64,000 nt of DNA from M3007 sp037445225 (lineage in GTDB: Bacteria; Bacteroidota; Bacteroidia; Chitinophagales; Saprospiraceae). The stretch is from contig JBBIKW010000018.1 in the NCBI GenBank assembly GCA_037445225.1, positions 10,150-74,149 on the forward strand, written 5' to 3'. Both the position numbers and the translations under genes were made by a program. The notes beneath the pieces were generated by a model that had not been told where the DNA came from, searched no databases, and worked only from the letters and a program-made list of their open reading frames with translations. The number at the start of each line of letters is the position of its first letter. Positions within the stretch are counted from its first letter, which is position 1. Of the stretch, positions 7,601 to 16,552 are shown piece after piece.

Positions 7601-8695
7601 GGTCGGATGCCTCGGGTAAACTTAGTATTTCACTGGGCCTATGCGCTGTATTCCGAAGAGTACTTCGATGGCCTGCGCGTGGAGCTGTTCCCCAACTGCG
7701 ATCTAAGTGCCGAGCCCATCGTATTGTGGGGTAAGGCAGGCAGCAATTTAGCGACGCGGTCACCTTCCTCCTCGTTTTTTACTCCCTCTGGAGCAGATGA
7801 ATGGCGGGCAGCGAGTATTCCATTAGACAGTTTTGCTCCGCAACACGTCATCATTCGATTGGCAGCGGTGAACGGCTACGGCAACAATCTTTTCATCGAT
7901 AATTTGGGTGTGGCTTTGCCCGATACTACTCTTCCCTTAGCCTCCATTAGTGCTTCTGCCGACACGGTCTGTCGCGCCATCGACACGGCGCAGTTTTGGG
8001 TAGGTTCGCCTTTGCCTGGGACTTTTTATATCTGGTCTTTTGGCACGGGGGCGCAACCGGCTACGGCGTCGGGGCCTGGCCCTCATGCCGTGCGCTTTCT
8101 CACCGCCGGGGGGCACACGGTTCGTCTGATTGCGTCGAATGCCAATGGTGCAGACACTGCCTCCTACCCAGTCTATGCACTTGGAACGGCTACCTCCGCA
8201 TTCTCATGGGCAGCCGATATGCTTACCGTCACTTTTGAGAACAAGAGCCTCAATGCAGAGGAATACGCGTGGGACTTTGGCGACGGCAACACGAGCCTGG
8301 CCGCTAATCCGGTGCATACATATGCCGCTTCTGGCGACTACACCGTTGCGCTGCGCACCCGCAATCGGTGTTCGGCTTTGTGGGTAGCGAGCACCCAGAC
8401 GGTGTTGGTGCGCTCAGTGCGCGTACAGGAGCCGACCGAGATCCTTTACGCGCGCGCACTGCCCAACCCGAACAGCGGCGTCTTTGCCCTGCACGTGACG
8501 GCTGCCCATACTGTTTCTGCTGAGGTGGCTTTGTTCGATGCGCAAGGACAGCGCGTGGTACACCGAAATGAGGATCTAGTGGCGGGAGAGCAGATGCTGT
8601 TCTTTGAGGTGCTGCCTCTGCCCGCTGGGGTGTATTGGTTGCACTTGCACACGCCAAGCGGCGCGTTGGTGCGCCGCATTGTGGTGGTGCCTTAG
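4610..8695 (+). CDS. secreted S8 (subtilisin-like) protease with PKD and T9SS type A sorting domain
   Basis: The 1361-residue protein starts at the ATG at 4610, which opens a clear signal peptide (MRVLPVLFFSSISCLLLAQ); an in-frame start at 4523 would bury it. The subtilase triad is D239 (VVRDDG), H267 (DHGDGVAG) and S435 (GGTSAAAP). The His motif HGDGVAG is a variant of the usual HGTxVAG. C-terminal to the protease are beta-sandwich and fibronectin-like regions, a CARDB-like stretch, a PKD domain (AWDFGDGNTS near residue 1220) and a final 80-residue type A sorting domain (LPNPNSGVFAL to RRIVVVP). It is predicted to be exported by Sec, moved across the outer membrane by T9SS and surface-attached or released. 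Its TAG stop shares bases with the recF stop. Confidence 0.9.
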   Translation: MRVLPVLFFSSISCLLLAQSVPSSQGAYSPLFSSDKNRAEVGPVNAAADAVNGYVFKRVYCDPLPSSAMRAAVEAEGAVFLGYLGRNTYVMALPIDYEVARLQRINARRLWAVTPEEKLHRNLLEEPYGDWAVEGDRVHLYVQVYPQVRIQEAGDRFRALGYDVVEEGSQSGFLHVRVPRSAVYSVAALPFVRYVELMPPPSVPEDLNGRALHRSGLLDTDSPLGRRYDGSGVIAVVRDDGPIGPHIDFKGRYTGWGDVETINDGDHGDGVAGILGGAGNLNPHMRGMAAGVHLYAIPYRANFQDATVELVDLGATLTNTSYSNGCNTGYTLTARIVEEQLYNNPALMHVFSAGNEGTSNCNYGAGPGWGNITGGHKVAKNAMAVANLRADGTLMGSSSRGPVHDGRLKPDLAAHGHQQGSTAPNHTYQAFGGTSAAAPGVVGVLAQLTQAYREHYSGAQPPAALLKAALLNTANDLGNPGPDFQFGWGMVNAWRAYRLLTEGRWLRSSADHQATGIHSLTVPPGVRQLRVFLYWADPPAEAGAQRALINDLDLEVVAPDGTVLLPLVLNPKPDPAALSAPAKPGRDSLNNAEQVVAVHPAPGAYTLRVKGYEVPLGPAEYYLVWDFLYDSLKIVYPVGGEGVAPGETCRIHWDALDTTGSFLLQYSLDNGQTWEPIAIVEGSARMYDWNVPNAVSGQVRVRVSRGGFEDVSESPFSIVGVPTDLKVERVCLDSATLSWKPIHDTLHYDVYVLGEKYMEIVGSGAGARQTVPISHPGQEQWFSVRAAAPSGLAGRRALAIQWSGGLKECPQPRDLALKELLSPQRTAIESAVACQPITWPVRVRVANEGTLPAQGGLIHYQLNDDPPVADTLPDLSPGESTDFAFDAPLMLVQSGQNRLRMWTTLAGENVFFNDTLTLFFRSAIGGRDTPFVEGFSDAVFPPPGWAVANPDSATTWRRYSLPVVGPDGLPTLAAYLNFFDYSTPNEEDYLYLPPLDLGRMPRVNLVFHWAYALYSEEYFDGLRVELFPNCDLSAEPIVLWGKAGSNLATRSPSSSFFTPSGADEWRAASIPLDSFAPQHVIIRLAAVNGYGNNLFIDNLGVALPDTTLPLASISASADTVCRAIDTAQFWVGSPLPGTFYIWSFGTGAQPATASGPGPHAVRFLTAGGHTVRLIASNANGADTASYPVYALGTATSAFSWAADMLTVTFENKSLNAEEYAWDFGDGNTSLAANPVHTYAASGDYTVALRTRNRCSALWVASTQTVLVRSVRVQEPTEILYARALPNPNSGVFALHVTAAHTVSAEVALFDAQGQRVVHRNEDLVAGEQMLFFEVLPLPAGVYWLHLHTPSGALVRRIVVVP

Positions 8696-9792
8696 GCGTT
8701 TGCCCCTCCAGTGGTGTGCAGCCGATATTCTGCGCCAAAAGCTCCCATGGCCGCTGCTAAGCGCTGCGGATGCGTGTCGGTGAGGAAGATCTGGCCGAAG
8801 CTGCGCTTCCACAGCAGGCGGATCAGCTGCTCGACGCGCCGCTCGTCGAGTTTGTCGAAGATGTCATCTAACAGCAGGAGCGGCTCCACCCCTTTTGCGT
8901 GGCGAAGCACTTCGTATTGAGCCAAACGCAGGGCGAGGAGGAAAGATTTTAGCTGGCCCTGGGAGGCGTACTTTTTGACCGGATAACCGCGGAGCGTCAG
9001 GTCGAGGTCGTCGCGGTGTGGGCCGACGCTGGTGCGCTCCAAGGCGCGGTCGCGCTCGCGATAAGCGGCCAGTTCGGCGGCTAAGTCGTCGGAATGGCCG
9101 CCCGGCTCTAAGCGGAGGGCTACGGGTTCGTTTTCGCCAGCGATTTCAGCGTACAGATTTTGAAAGAGCGGCGCCAGTTCTTCAACGAAGGCGCGGCGCG
9201 CTTGCCACAAGATCGCTGCCGGAGCGCTCATCTGTTGGTCGAAGGTAGCTAACAGGACGGGGTCGAAGCGGCGCTGTTCGGCAAAGGTTTTGAGTAGGGC
9301 GTTGCGCTGTTTGAGCAGCGAAGTGTATATGGTCAACTGGTGCAAGTAGGAGGGAGACAGCTGCGACAGGGTAGTATCTAAAAAGCGGCGGCGCTCCTCG
9401 CTGCCCTCCTGGATGAGGGCGATGTCGTCGGGCGAAACTATGACGACCGGGTAAAGCCCTACGTAATCGGCTAAGCGCGAAAAGGGCGCGCCGTTGCGGG
9501 CGATCTCTTTTCGCTGGCCATCGTAGGTGAGTGCCACGCGCTCCACTTCGCCAGACCGCACAAAGACCCCTTCTATCCGATAAAAGTCGGCTCCGTGCTG
9601 CACTAAGTGCCGATCGGCAAGCCCTCGGTGGCTCCGCGTCAGGCACAGCACGTGAACGGCTTCGAGCAGGTTTGTCTTTCCGGTGCCGTTAGGCCCTACA
9701 AAACCGTTGAGGCGCGGCGCGAGCGCCACCTGGTGCTGGGCATAGCTCTTAAAATGCGTCAACCGCAGCGCGCGCAAGTACAGCGAGGTCAC
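8692..9792 (-). CDS. recF: DNA replication/repair ATPase RecF
   Basis: RecF loads RecA at single-strand gaps with RecO and RecR. The 366-residue protein from the GTG at 9792 has family length. It shows Walker A GPNGTGKTN (K39), the ABC-type signature region ASQGQLKSFLLALRLAQ, and Walker B LLLLDDIFDKLD near the C-terminus. The GTG lies four bases after the stop of the upstream outer-membrane protein gene. A longer frame opening at 9900 would overlap that gene and add a non-homologous extension, so the GTG is chosen. recF is here not next to dnaA/dnaN/gyrB, which is common in Bacteroidota. It converges on the subtilase gene with overlapping stops (TTAG, 8692-8695). Confidence 0.95.
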   Translation of the reverse strand: MTSLYLRALRLTHFKSYAQHQVALAPRLNGFVGPNGTGKTNLLEAVHVLCLTRSHRGLADRHLVQHGADFYRIEGVFVRSGEVERVALTYDGQRKEIARNGAPFSRLADYVGLYPVVIVSPDDIALIQEGSEERRRFLDTTLSQLSPSYLHQLTIYTSLLKQRNALLKTFAEQRRFDPVLLATFDQQMSAPAAILWQARRAFVEELAPLFQNLYAEIAGENEPVALRLEPGGHSDDLAAELAAYRERDRALERTSVGPHRDDLDLTLRGYPVKKYASQGQLKSFLLALRLAQYEVLRHAKGVEPLLLLDDIFDKLDERRVEQLIRLLWKRSFGQIFLTDTHPQRLAAAMGAFGAEYRLHTTGGANA

Positions 9793-9796
9793 AGCG

Positions 9797-10399
9797 CTAA
9801 AAGCCGTAGGTGATGGCAAAGCGATATTGCCAGGGATTCTCAAACGTGTTGATATCGCCGCCGATGTAAAAATCGTACAGGATAGCAACTTCTTGCCCAA
9901 ACCCGCCTCGGCCGCGGCTGAAGTTGTAGCCCGCTCCGAGGTTCTGAACCGGCCGACCGCGCCGAAAGATGGTGTAGTTTACACCGTCGAATTCGATGAA
10001 ATTGTCGGAGCGGCTGCCCAGCTCACCGTGCAAGAAAAAGCCGCGGAAGACGTGCACCCGCACAAAAAGCGCTATTTCAAAATCGAAAAGGTTGAACGCT
10101 CGCACGCCTTGAAACTTCTGATAGGTATACTGTACACCCAGACGCGGCCCTAACGAGAGCGGCGGCAAGACCTTGTAGCCCACCATAGGCGATAGGTTGA
10201 TGCTAAAGGTCGAAGAAAACCCTGTTCCGCCAAATCCCAACCCAAAGAAACCGCCGTACCACAGCTTATCCGCGAAGGGGTTGTCGGTGTTGGCTGGCTC
10301 GTTGGGACGGCGGCGCTGAGCCTGCGCCGATGTCGACAGCAAGAACAACAGGAGAAAGAGCGCAAGACCGCTAAGGCAAAAGATAGGGTGCCGCTTCAT
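9797..10399 (-). CDS. predicted outer-membrane beta-barrel protein
   Basis: This 200-residue protein has a signal peptide (residues 1-28, ending STSAQAQ) followed by a short RRR stretch. The rest consists of alternating Gly/aromatic strands (GGFFGLGFGG, PMVGYKVLPPLSLGPRLGVQYTY) ending in Phe (FAITYGF), which is typical of small eight- to ten-strand outer-membrane barrels. No specific family is recognised. It is encoded immediately upstream of recF with a four-base gap, so the two are probably co-transcribed although unrelated in function. Confidence 0.8.
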   Translation of the reverse strand: MKRHPIFCLSGLALFLLLFLLSTSAQAQRRRPNEPANTDNPFADKLWYGGFFGLGFGGTGFSSTFSINLSPMVGYKVLPPLSLGPRLGVQYTYQKFQGVRAFNLFDFEIALFVRVHVFRGFFLHGELGSRSDNFIEFDGVNYTIFRRGRPVQNLGAGYNFSRGRGGFGQEVAILYDFYIGGDINTFENPWQYRFAITYGF

Positions 10400-10722
10400 G
10401 TGCTTTGTTTTTTAAAGGAGGGTAATGTCGGACTTTTGACGAACGGAGCACTTCTGAGGTGAGATAGGTATTTTGCAAATGGAATTGTTTACTACTTTCG
10501 CCGCGCGGCAAGCGCGCAATCCAGGGTGCAAAGAAACACCTTCTTTGGCGTTTTCGCCTTTTCCCAGAAATACGAGCCAAAAAGCAGCCCAGGCCGATTC
10601 GCATTCGTAACAATGAGCAACCGTCGGTCGTTTTAGCGACCTTTTCTCGCGACACAAGAACCGAGTGATGGCGCTGCGGATCTTTCACTTAACCTGGCTT
10701 TTAAACAACGTATTATTGGACT
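10400..10722. other. divergent intergenic region between the outer-membrane protein and metalloprotease genes
   Basis: About 320 bases without a credible gene. It must hold promoters for both divergent genes, but no exact TAnnTTTG box was found. The nearest is a weak TATTATTG just before the start at 10723. A tiny GGCG-TTTT-CGCC-TTTT hairpin near 10547 is too short to call a terminator. Confidence 0.5.
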
Positions 10723-13700
10723 ATGCTCAACTACCTACTGCGAATGCATCGGTGGCTCGCTGTGGCTGTTCCGATGCTGCTTTCAACGGCGCTCCACGCT
10801 CAGCTCGTTATTGGACACGAGGAAGCCCTTCCGGAAGGCCTCGAGGTACAACAAGTGCTGCGGGAATGGCGTGTGTATCGCATCAATCCCGCGGAAGTTC
10901 AGCGTTTGCTGGCGGAAAAGCCAGAAAACGCATCGCTCACGCTGCGCTTAGGCGAGCGCTATGAGTGGGCGCTTCAGTTGCAACCCAGTCGGATCCTTGC
11001 ACCAGGGTATTTCCTGCAGGTGGCTGGCGGCAACGGCACGGAGATGCTCCGCCACCGGCGCGATATTGCCTTCCGAGGCTACGAGGCAAAGCACCGCGGA
11101 AAAGTACGGCTGACGGTAGACAAAGATTTCCTCTACGGCTTTGTAGAGGCGGAGGGCGAACGCTACTACCTCGAGCCGCTGTGGTACCACTCTCCGGAGG
11201 TTGCGCGCGATCTTTTCTTGGTGTACCCCATGAGCGCGGTGATTCGGAGGCACGACCACGGCACCTGTATGCTGTTAGCGGCCGAAGAGCACGAACACCA
11301 TATGGAGAAGTACTCCGGCGATCGGCCGGAGGCGTCGGGTTGCTACGAAATCGAAATCGCCATTGCCTCTGACAAGTCGATGTTTCTCAAGTACGGATCG
11401 GTCGGCGCGGTAGAGGCGCGCAACATCGGCATCATCAACAATGTACAGGGCGATTACACTGGCGTGTTCAACCACGACATAGAGTTTGTTATCGTCACCC
11501 AGTTTGTCGTTACCGGCACGGACCCGTGGACCAGCTCTACCAATGCCGGCGAACTGCTGGCTTCCTTCCGCAACTGGGGCAACAACAACGGTTTTGGGGT
11601 GCCTTTCGACAACGGCGAACTGTGGACAAACCGCAATTTCGACGGTAACACGATCGGTATCGCCTACCTGAACGGCATGTGCAACTCCAACAAATACCAT
11701 TGCCTCCAGGACTTTTCTACCAATCCGGAGCTGTTGCGTTGCCTCACCTCGCACGAGATCGGGCACAACATGTCGGCCAATCACGACCCCACCAGCGGCG
11801 GCAGCTGCCCGCCCAACTACATCATGTGCCCGTTTGTCAGCACCTCCAACACTTGGAGCACGAATTCCATCAACGTCATCAGCAGTTACATCACCAATCG
11901 CATCAATTCGGGGTGCTTCCAGCCCTGTGGGGCCAGCCAACCGCTCACAGCCGACTTTGAGTGGTCGCCCGACCCCGCCTGCCGCTTGCAACCGGTGCAG
12001 TTTACCGACCTGTCTACGGGCAACATCACTTCGCGCAGCTGGCAATTCCCGGGAGGTTCGCCGACTTCTTCCACCCAACAAAACCCCGTGGTCACTTGGT
12101 CGAGTGCCGGCACCTACAATGTCGTCCTAACAGTGTCGGGTCCGGGCGGAACAGCCTCCGCCACGAAACAAGTGCTCATTAAGCCTACACCTACGGCTAA
12201 TTTCACCTACACATTCAGCGGCTTAACCTACACGTTTACCAGCACCTCGCAAAACGCTACCAGCTTTAACTGGGACTTTGGCGATGGCAGCTCCAGCAAT
12301 GAGGAAAATCCGGTACACACCTATGCGGATGCGGGCATCTACACCGTCGTGCTCACCGTGGAAAACGACTGTGGCACGGCTACAAAGACGGTAACCATCA
12401 ACACTTTGCCCACTGCCGACTTTTCGGCCGACCCCACTGCCGGCTGCGCTCCCTTGGTGGTGCAGTTCATCAATGAATCCTCTTCCAACGCCACCTCTTT
12501 CATCTGGCAATTCCCCGGCGGCTCGCCCGCTTCCTCCAACCTGAAAAATCCCATCGTATCCTACCAGGTTTCCGGCACCTACACGGTGACGCTCACTGCC
12601 ATCAATGGTACCGGAACCAACCAAATCACCAAAACCAACTACATCACGGTGCAAAACGTGCCCTCGTCCAACTTCACCTTTTCGGTCGACACGCTGAAGG
12701 TGACGTTTACCAACAATTCTCAGGGGGCGAATACCTTCCTTTGGAACTTCGGCGATGGCAACACGAGCACCGCACCTAATCCCGTGCACACATATGCGCA
12801 GAGCGGCACCTATACCGTAACGCTGACGGCTACCAACGCCTGCGGCAGCAATACCTCTACCAAATCGGTGATGGTAATAGGACCGCCCTTGGCCAGTTTC
12901 ACGGCCGACACCACCTCGGGCTGTGCGCCTCTGACGGTGCAGTATACGAGCACCTCGCTGGGCAACCCTACGGCTTTCTACTGGCAGTTCTCCGGCGGCA
13001 CGCCCTCCACCGACACTGTTCCCAACCCTATCGTGACGTACAATGCGCCGGGCAGTTACGACGTGACGCTCATCGTCACCAACGCTCTGGGTAACGACAC
13101 GCTAATAGCCGAGGACTTCATCAACATCTTGCCCGCTCCGGTGGCGGGCTTTACGGCGACGACCAATGGGTTTACGGCGGCGTTTACCAACACGTCGGCG
13201 AATGCCGACAGTTACGCGTGGGACTTTGGCGACGGCAACACGAGTACGGCGGCCAGTCCGGAGCACACGTATGCACAGGACGGCATTTACACGGTGACAC
13301 TGGTGGCCACAGGGCCTTGCGGCACCAGTACGTTCTCGCAGACGGTGGTCATTGCCACACCACCGGTGGCGGGCTTTACGGCGGCTCCGACGTCGGGCTG
13401 TGGGCCGCTGACGGTGCAGTTTACTAACACCTCTTCGCCCAACGCCACGTCCTTCCAGTGGTTTTTCCCGGGCGGCACCCCCGACACGTCGACGCAGCAG
13501 AACCCGGCGGTCACCTACACGGCTCCGGGCACGTATTCAGTGACACTTGTCGCTTCCAACGCTGCGGGCAGCGACACGGTGGTGGCGAACAGCGCCGTGG
13601 TGGTGCTGCCCGGTCCGGTGGCGGGCTTTACGGCGACGACCAATGGGTTTACGGCGGCGTTTACCAACACATCGGCGAATGCCGACAGTTACACGTGGGA

Positions 13701-16494
13701 CTTTGGCGACGGCAACACGAGCACGGCGGCAAACCCGGAGCACACCTATTCGCAAGACGGCACCTACACGGTGACACTGGTGGCCACAGGGCCTTGCGGC
13801 ACCAGTACGTTCTCGCAGACGGTGGTCATTGCCACACCACCGGTGGCGGGCTTTACGGCGGCTCCGACGTCGGGCTGTGGGCCGCTGACGGTGCAGTTTA
13901 CTAACACCTCTTCGCCCAACGCCACGTCCTTCCAGTGGTTTTTCCCGGGCGGCACCCCCGACACGTCGACGCAGCAGAACCCGGCGGTCACCTACACGGC
14001 TCCGGGCACGTATTCAGTGACACTTGTCGCTTCCAACGCTGCGGGCAGCGACACGGTGGTGGCGAACAGCGCCGTGGTGGTGCTGCCCGGTCCGGTGGCG
14101 GGCTTTACGGCGACGACCAATGGGTTTACGGCGGCGTTTACCAACACATCGGCGAATGCCGACAGTTACACGTGGGACTTTGGCGACGGCAACACGAGCA
14201 CGGCGGCAAACCCGGAGCACACCTATTCGCAAGACGGCACCTACACGGTGACACTGGTGGCCACAGGGCCTTGCGGCACCAGTACGTTCTCGCAGACGGT
14301 GGTCATTGCCACACCACCGGTGGCGGGCTTTACGGCGGCTCCGACGTCGGGCTGTGGGCCGCTGACGGTGCAGTTTACTAACACCTCTTCGCCCAACGCC
14401 ACGTCCTTCCAGTGGTTCTTCCCGGGCGGCACCCCCGACACGTCGACGCAGCAAAATCCCATCGTCACCTACGTGACGCCCGGCATTTACTCGGTGACGC
14501 TCATCGTGTCTAACGCCCAGGGCAGTGATACGCTCACTCAGGTGAACTTCATCCAGGTGTTTTCCAACGCCAGTGCCGGCTTTACGGCGACGGTGAACGG
14601 CGCTACCGCAACCTTCGAGAACACCTCGACCAATGCCAACAGCTACTTGTGGGACTTTGGCGACGGCAACACCAGCACCGAAGCCCATCCGCAGCATACC
14701 TACACTCAGGACGGCACCTATACAGTGACGCTGACCGCTTCCAACTCCTGTGGGACGAGCACATCGGTGCAGACCGTGGTGATCGTTACGCCGCCGACGG
14801 CGGGCTTCACTGCAGCGCCGACCTTGGGTTGCGGGCCGCTGACCGTCCAGTTTACGAATGCCTCCTCCTCCAACGCCGTTAGCTTCTATTGGGAATTTCC
14901 GGGCGGCACTCCCTCCTCCTCGACGGAGCCAAACCCGGTAGTAACCTATGAGCAGCCCGGCATCTATTCGGTCGTGCTGACGGCGAGCAATGGCGCAGGC
15001 AGCGACACGGCGGTACAGGTCGATTTGGTAGTGGTCATAGGGCCTCCTACTGCAGCCTTCAACGCCCACGCGTCGGGGGCCTCGGTTTCCTTTGAGAACC
15101 AATCGAATGGCGCTACAACGTACACGTGGGACTTTGGCGACGGCAACACCAGCGCAGAAGAGGCTCCTACGCACACGTATGTCGCCAGCGGCACTTACAC
15201 AGTGGTTCTGACGGCAGCTAACAACTGTGGTACGGCCACATCCACCCAAGTGATTACCGTCTTGCTGCCGCCAACGGCAGCTTTTAGCGCCGCTCCTACA
15301 GAGGGGTGTGCTCCGCTGACGGTAGTGTTCACTAACCAGTCGAGTGCTGACGCTACGGACTTCGCCTGGACCTTCGAGGGCGGTACCCCTCCCGTCAGCA
15401 CCGATCCCAATCCGACGGTGGTCTTTGAGCAGCCGGGCGTTTACACCGTGATACTCGTGGCTACCAACGCCGCCGGTAGCAGCACCAGCACGACAACTAT
15501 CGCCGTAAACGGACCGCCTACAGCGGGATTTACGGTTCAGACGACAGGGCTTAGCGTAGTGCTGACCAATACCTCACAAAACGCGGTGGCTTTTCACTGG
15601 GACTTTGGCGACGGCAACACGAGCACAGAACCCAACCCCACGCATACCTATGCCTTGCCGGGCGCCTATACCATCGCATTGCGCGCGGAAAATGCCTGCG
15701 GTAGCAGCGAGTACAGCATCCAGGTGGAGATCCAAGGCGCTGCTCCCATCGCCGCCTTTAAGCCCAGCACTACGCAGGGCTGCTTGCCGCTGACGGTGCA
15801 GTTTACCGACCTATCGGCAGGTGAGCCTATTGCTTGGAACTGGTCTTTCCCGGGCGGCGTGCCCTCCAGCTCTACCGAACAAAACCCAGTAGTTACCTAC
15901 ACTGCTCCCGGCATATATCCAGTGACGCTGGTCGTCACCAATGCGTACGGCAGCGACACCCTTACCCAGCAGGGGCTTATCGAAGTGCTTTCCTCGCCTG
16001 TTGCGGACTTCTTCTATACGGCCGTAGACCTGAATGTCTCGTTCACCAACCTATCGCAGTACGGCACGTCGTTTAGCTGGAACTTTGGCGATGGGTCTAC
16101 AAGCACAGAGGAAAATCCCACGCACACCTACGCTAGTCCGGGCACCTATGTAGTGAGCCTCACGGTGCTTAACAACTGCGGTGCGACGACGCTGCAGAAA
16201 AACATCGTGCTTACGGTCGGTACCCTTGAGGCGACTTGGCTGCACGGGTTGGCCCTCTATCCCAATCCTAACGCGGGACGCTTTACTGTGGAGCTACGCG
16301 GCGTGCCCGCATCGGAAGTGAGCTTTGCGCTGATAGACCCCACCGGGCGCTGGGTTTACCGCACGCAGGTCTCTTTCGAAAGTGGACAGGTACAGCTGCC
16401 GTTTGCACTTTCTGACTTGCCGAGCGGCCTCTACACCTTAGTAGTGCGTCGGGGCAGCAGCGAGGTGTTGCTTCCAGTGGCCATTCAGCGCTAA
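10723..16494 (+). CDS. secreted M12B-like metalloprotease with 18 PKD domains and T9SS type A sorting domain
   Basis: This 1923-residue protein has a signal peptide (ending ALHAQ), a propeptide-like region of about 190 residues and a reprolysin-type zinc protease domain. The zinc site is HEIGHNMSANHD (H344, E345, H348, H354) followed by an IMCP Met-turn. From about residue 405 to 1830 there are 18 PKD domains in strict alternation of two subtypes. One has FPGG and an N-terminal GCxPLTVQF; the other has WDFGDGNTS. A 477-bp tandem duplication makes PKD domains 6-11 near-identical. The end is a type A sorting domain (LYPNPNAGRFTVEL). A second ATG at 10744 also keeps the signal peptide. It probably degrades or binds extracellular protein. 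Confidence 0.9.
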   Translation: MLNYLLRMHRWLAVAVPMLLSTALHAQLVIGHEEALPEGLEVQQVLREWRVYRINPAEVQRLLAEKPENASLTLRLGERYEWALQLQPSRILAPGYFLQVAGGNGTEMLRHRRDIAFRGYEAKHRGKVRLTVDKDFLYGFVEAEGERYYLEPLWYHSPEVARDLFLVYPMSAVIRRHDHGTCMLLAAEEHEHHMEKYSGDRPEASGCYEIEIAIASDKSMFLKYGSVGAVEARNIGIINNVQGDYTGVFNHDIEFVIVTQFVVTGTDPWTSSTNAGELLASFRNWGNNNGFGVPFDNGELWTNRNFDGNTIGIAYLNGMCNSNKYHCLQDFSTNPELLRCLTSHEIGHNMSANHDPTSGGSCPPNYIMCPFVSTSNTWSTNSINVISSYITNRINSGCFQPCGASQPLTADFEWSPDPACRLQPVQFTDLSTGNITSRSWQFPGGSPTSSTQQNPVVTWSSAGTYNVVLTVSGPGGTASATKQVLIKPTPTANFTYTFSGLTYTFTSTSQNATSFNWDFGDGSSSNEENPVHTYADAGIYTVVLTVENDCGTATKTVTINTLPTADFSADPTAGCAPLVVQFINESSSNATSFIWQFPGGSPASSNLKNPIVSYQVSGTYTVTLTAINGTGTNQITKTNYITVQNVPSSNFTFSVDTLKVTFTNNSQGANTFLWNFGDGNTSTAPNPVHTYAQSGTYTVTLTATNACGSNTSTKSVMVIGPPLASFTADTTSGCAPLTVQYTSTSLGNPTAFYWQFSGGTPSTDTVPNPIVTYNAPGSYDVTLIVTNALGNDTLIAEDFINILPAPVAGFTATTNGFTAAFTNTSANADSYAWDFGDGNTSTAASPEHTYAQDGIYTVTLVATGPCGTSTFSQTVVIATPPVAGFTAAPTSGCGPLTVQFTNTSSPNATSFQWFFPGGTPDTSTQQNPAVTYTAPGTYSVTLVASNAAGSDTVVANSAVVVLPGPVAGFTATTNGFTAAFTNTSANADSYTWDFGDGNTSTAANPEHTYSQDGTYTVTLVATGPCGTSTFSQTVVIATPPVAGFTAAPTSGCGPLTVQFTNTSSPNATSFQWFFPGGTPDTSTQQNPAVTYTAPGTYSVTLVASNAAGSDTVVANSAVVVLPGPVAGFTATTNGFTAAFTNTSANADSYTWDFGDGNTSTAANPEHTYSQDGTYTVTLVATGPCGTSTFSQTVVIATPPVAGFTAAPTSGCGPLTVQFTNTSSPNATSFQWFFPGGTPDTSTQQNPIVTYVTPGIYSVTLIVSNAQGSDTLTQVNFIQVFSNASAGFTATVNGATATFENTSTNANSYLWDFGDGNTSTEAHPQHTYTQDGTYTVTLTASNSCGTSTSVQTVVIVTPPTAGFTAAPTLGCGPLTVQFTNASSSNAVSFYWEFPGGTPSSSTEPNPVVTYEQPGIYSVVLTASNGAGSDTAVQVDLVVVIGPPTAAFNAHASGASVSFENQSNGATTYTWDFGDGNTSAEEAPTHTYVASGTYTVVLTAANNCGTATSTQVITVLLPPTAAFSAAPTEGCAPLTVVFTNQSSADATDFAWTFEGGTPPVSTDPNPTVVFEQPGVYTVILVATNAAGSSTSTTTIAVNGPPTAGFTVQTTGLSVVLTNTSQNAVAFHWDFGDGNTSTEPNPTHTYALPGAYTIALRAENACGSSEYSIQVEIQGAAPIAAFKPSTTQGCLPLTVQFTDLSAGEPIAWNWSFPGGVPSSSTEQNPVVTYTAPGIYPVTLVVTNAYGSDTLTQQGLIEVLSSPVADFFYTAVDLNVSFTNLSQYGTSFSWNFGDGSTSTEENPTHTYASPGTYVVSLTVLNNCGATTLQKNIVLTVGTLEATWLHGLALYPNPNAGRFTVELRGVPASEVSFALIDPTGRWVYRTQVSFESGQVQLPFALSDLPSGLYTLVVRRGSSEVLLPVAIQR
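13141..14450 (+). repeat. 477-bp in-frame tandem repeat (about 2.7 copies)
   Basis: Copies start at 13141, 13618 and 14095, exactly 477 bp (159 codons, one pair of PKD domains) apart. Copy 1 differs from copy 2 mainly between about 13215 and 13290; from 13291 to 13617 it matches 13768-14094 base for base by eye. Copy 3 follows copy 2 closely until about 14450, where the sequence diverges. Identity at silent positions shows recent duplication or gene conversion. Confidence 0.9.
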
Positions 16495-16513
16495 GCAGCG
16501 CTGGGCAGTATGA

Positions 16514-16550
16514 GCTCAGGGCCTGTGGTGAAAAAATACAGGCCCTGAGC
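16514..16550. terminator. 13-bp perfect stem-loop between convergent genes
   Basis: GCTCAGGGCCTGT (16514-16526) and its exact complement (16538-16550) flank an 11-base loop. It sits 19 bases after the metalloprotease stop and 2 bases before the end of the convergent PagL-like gene. No T-run follows on either strand, so it may act as a transcript-end stabiliser rather than a classical intrinsic terminator. Confidence 0.5.
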
Positions 16551-16552
16551 CT

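Noticed and set aside
9793..9900. N-terminal extension of RecF
   Set aside because: It would overlap the upstream gene in another frame and is not part of the RecF family; the GTG at 9792 fits family length.
14014..15249. 411-codon open frame on the minus strand inside the PKD array
   Set aside because: It is antisense to repeated GC-rich codons, its protein is Arg/His/Gly-rich and low-complexity, and its length follows from the repeats of the real gene.
16514..16550. Insertion-sequence terminal inverted repeat
   Set aside because: The arms are only 11 bases apart and sit between convergent gene ends, fitting a transcript-end hairpin; there is no transposase or target duplication.
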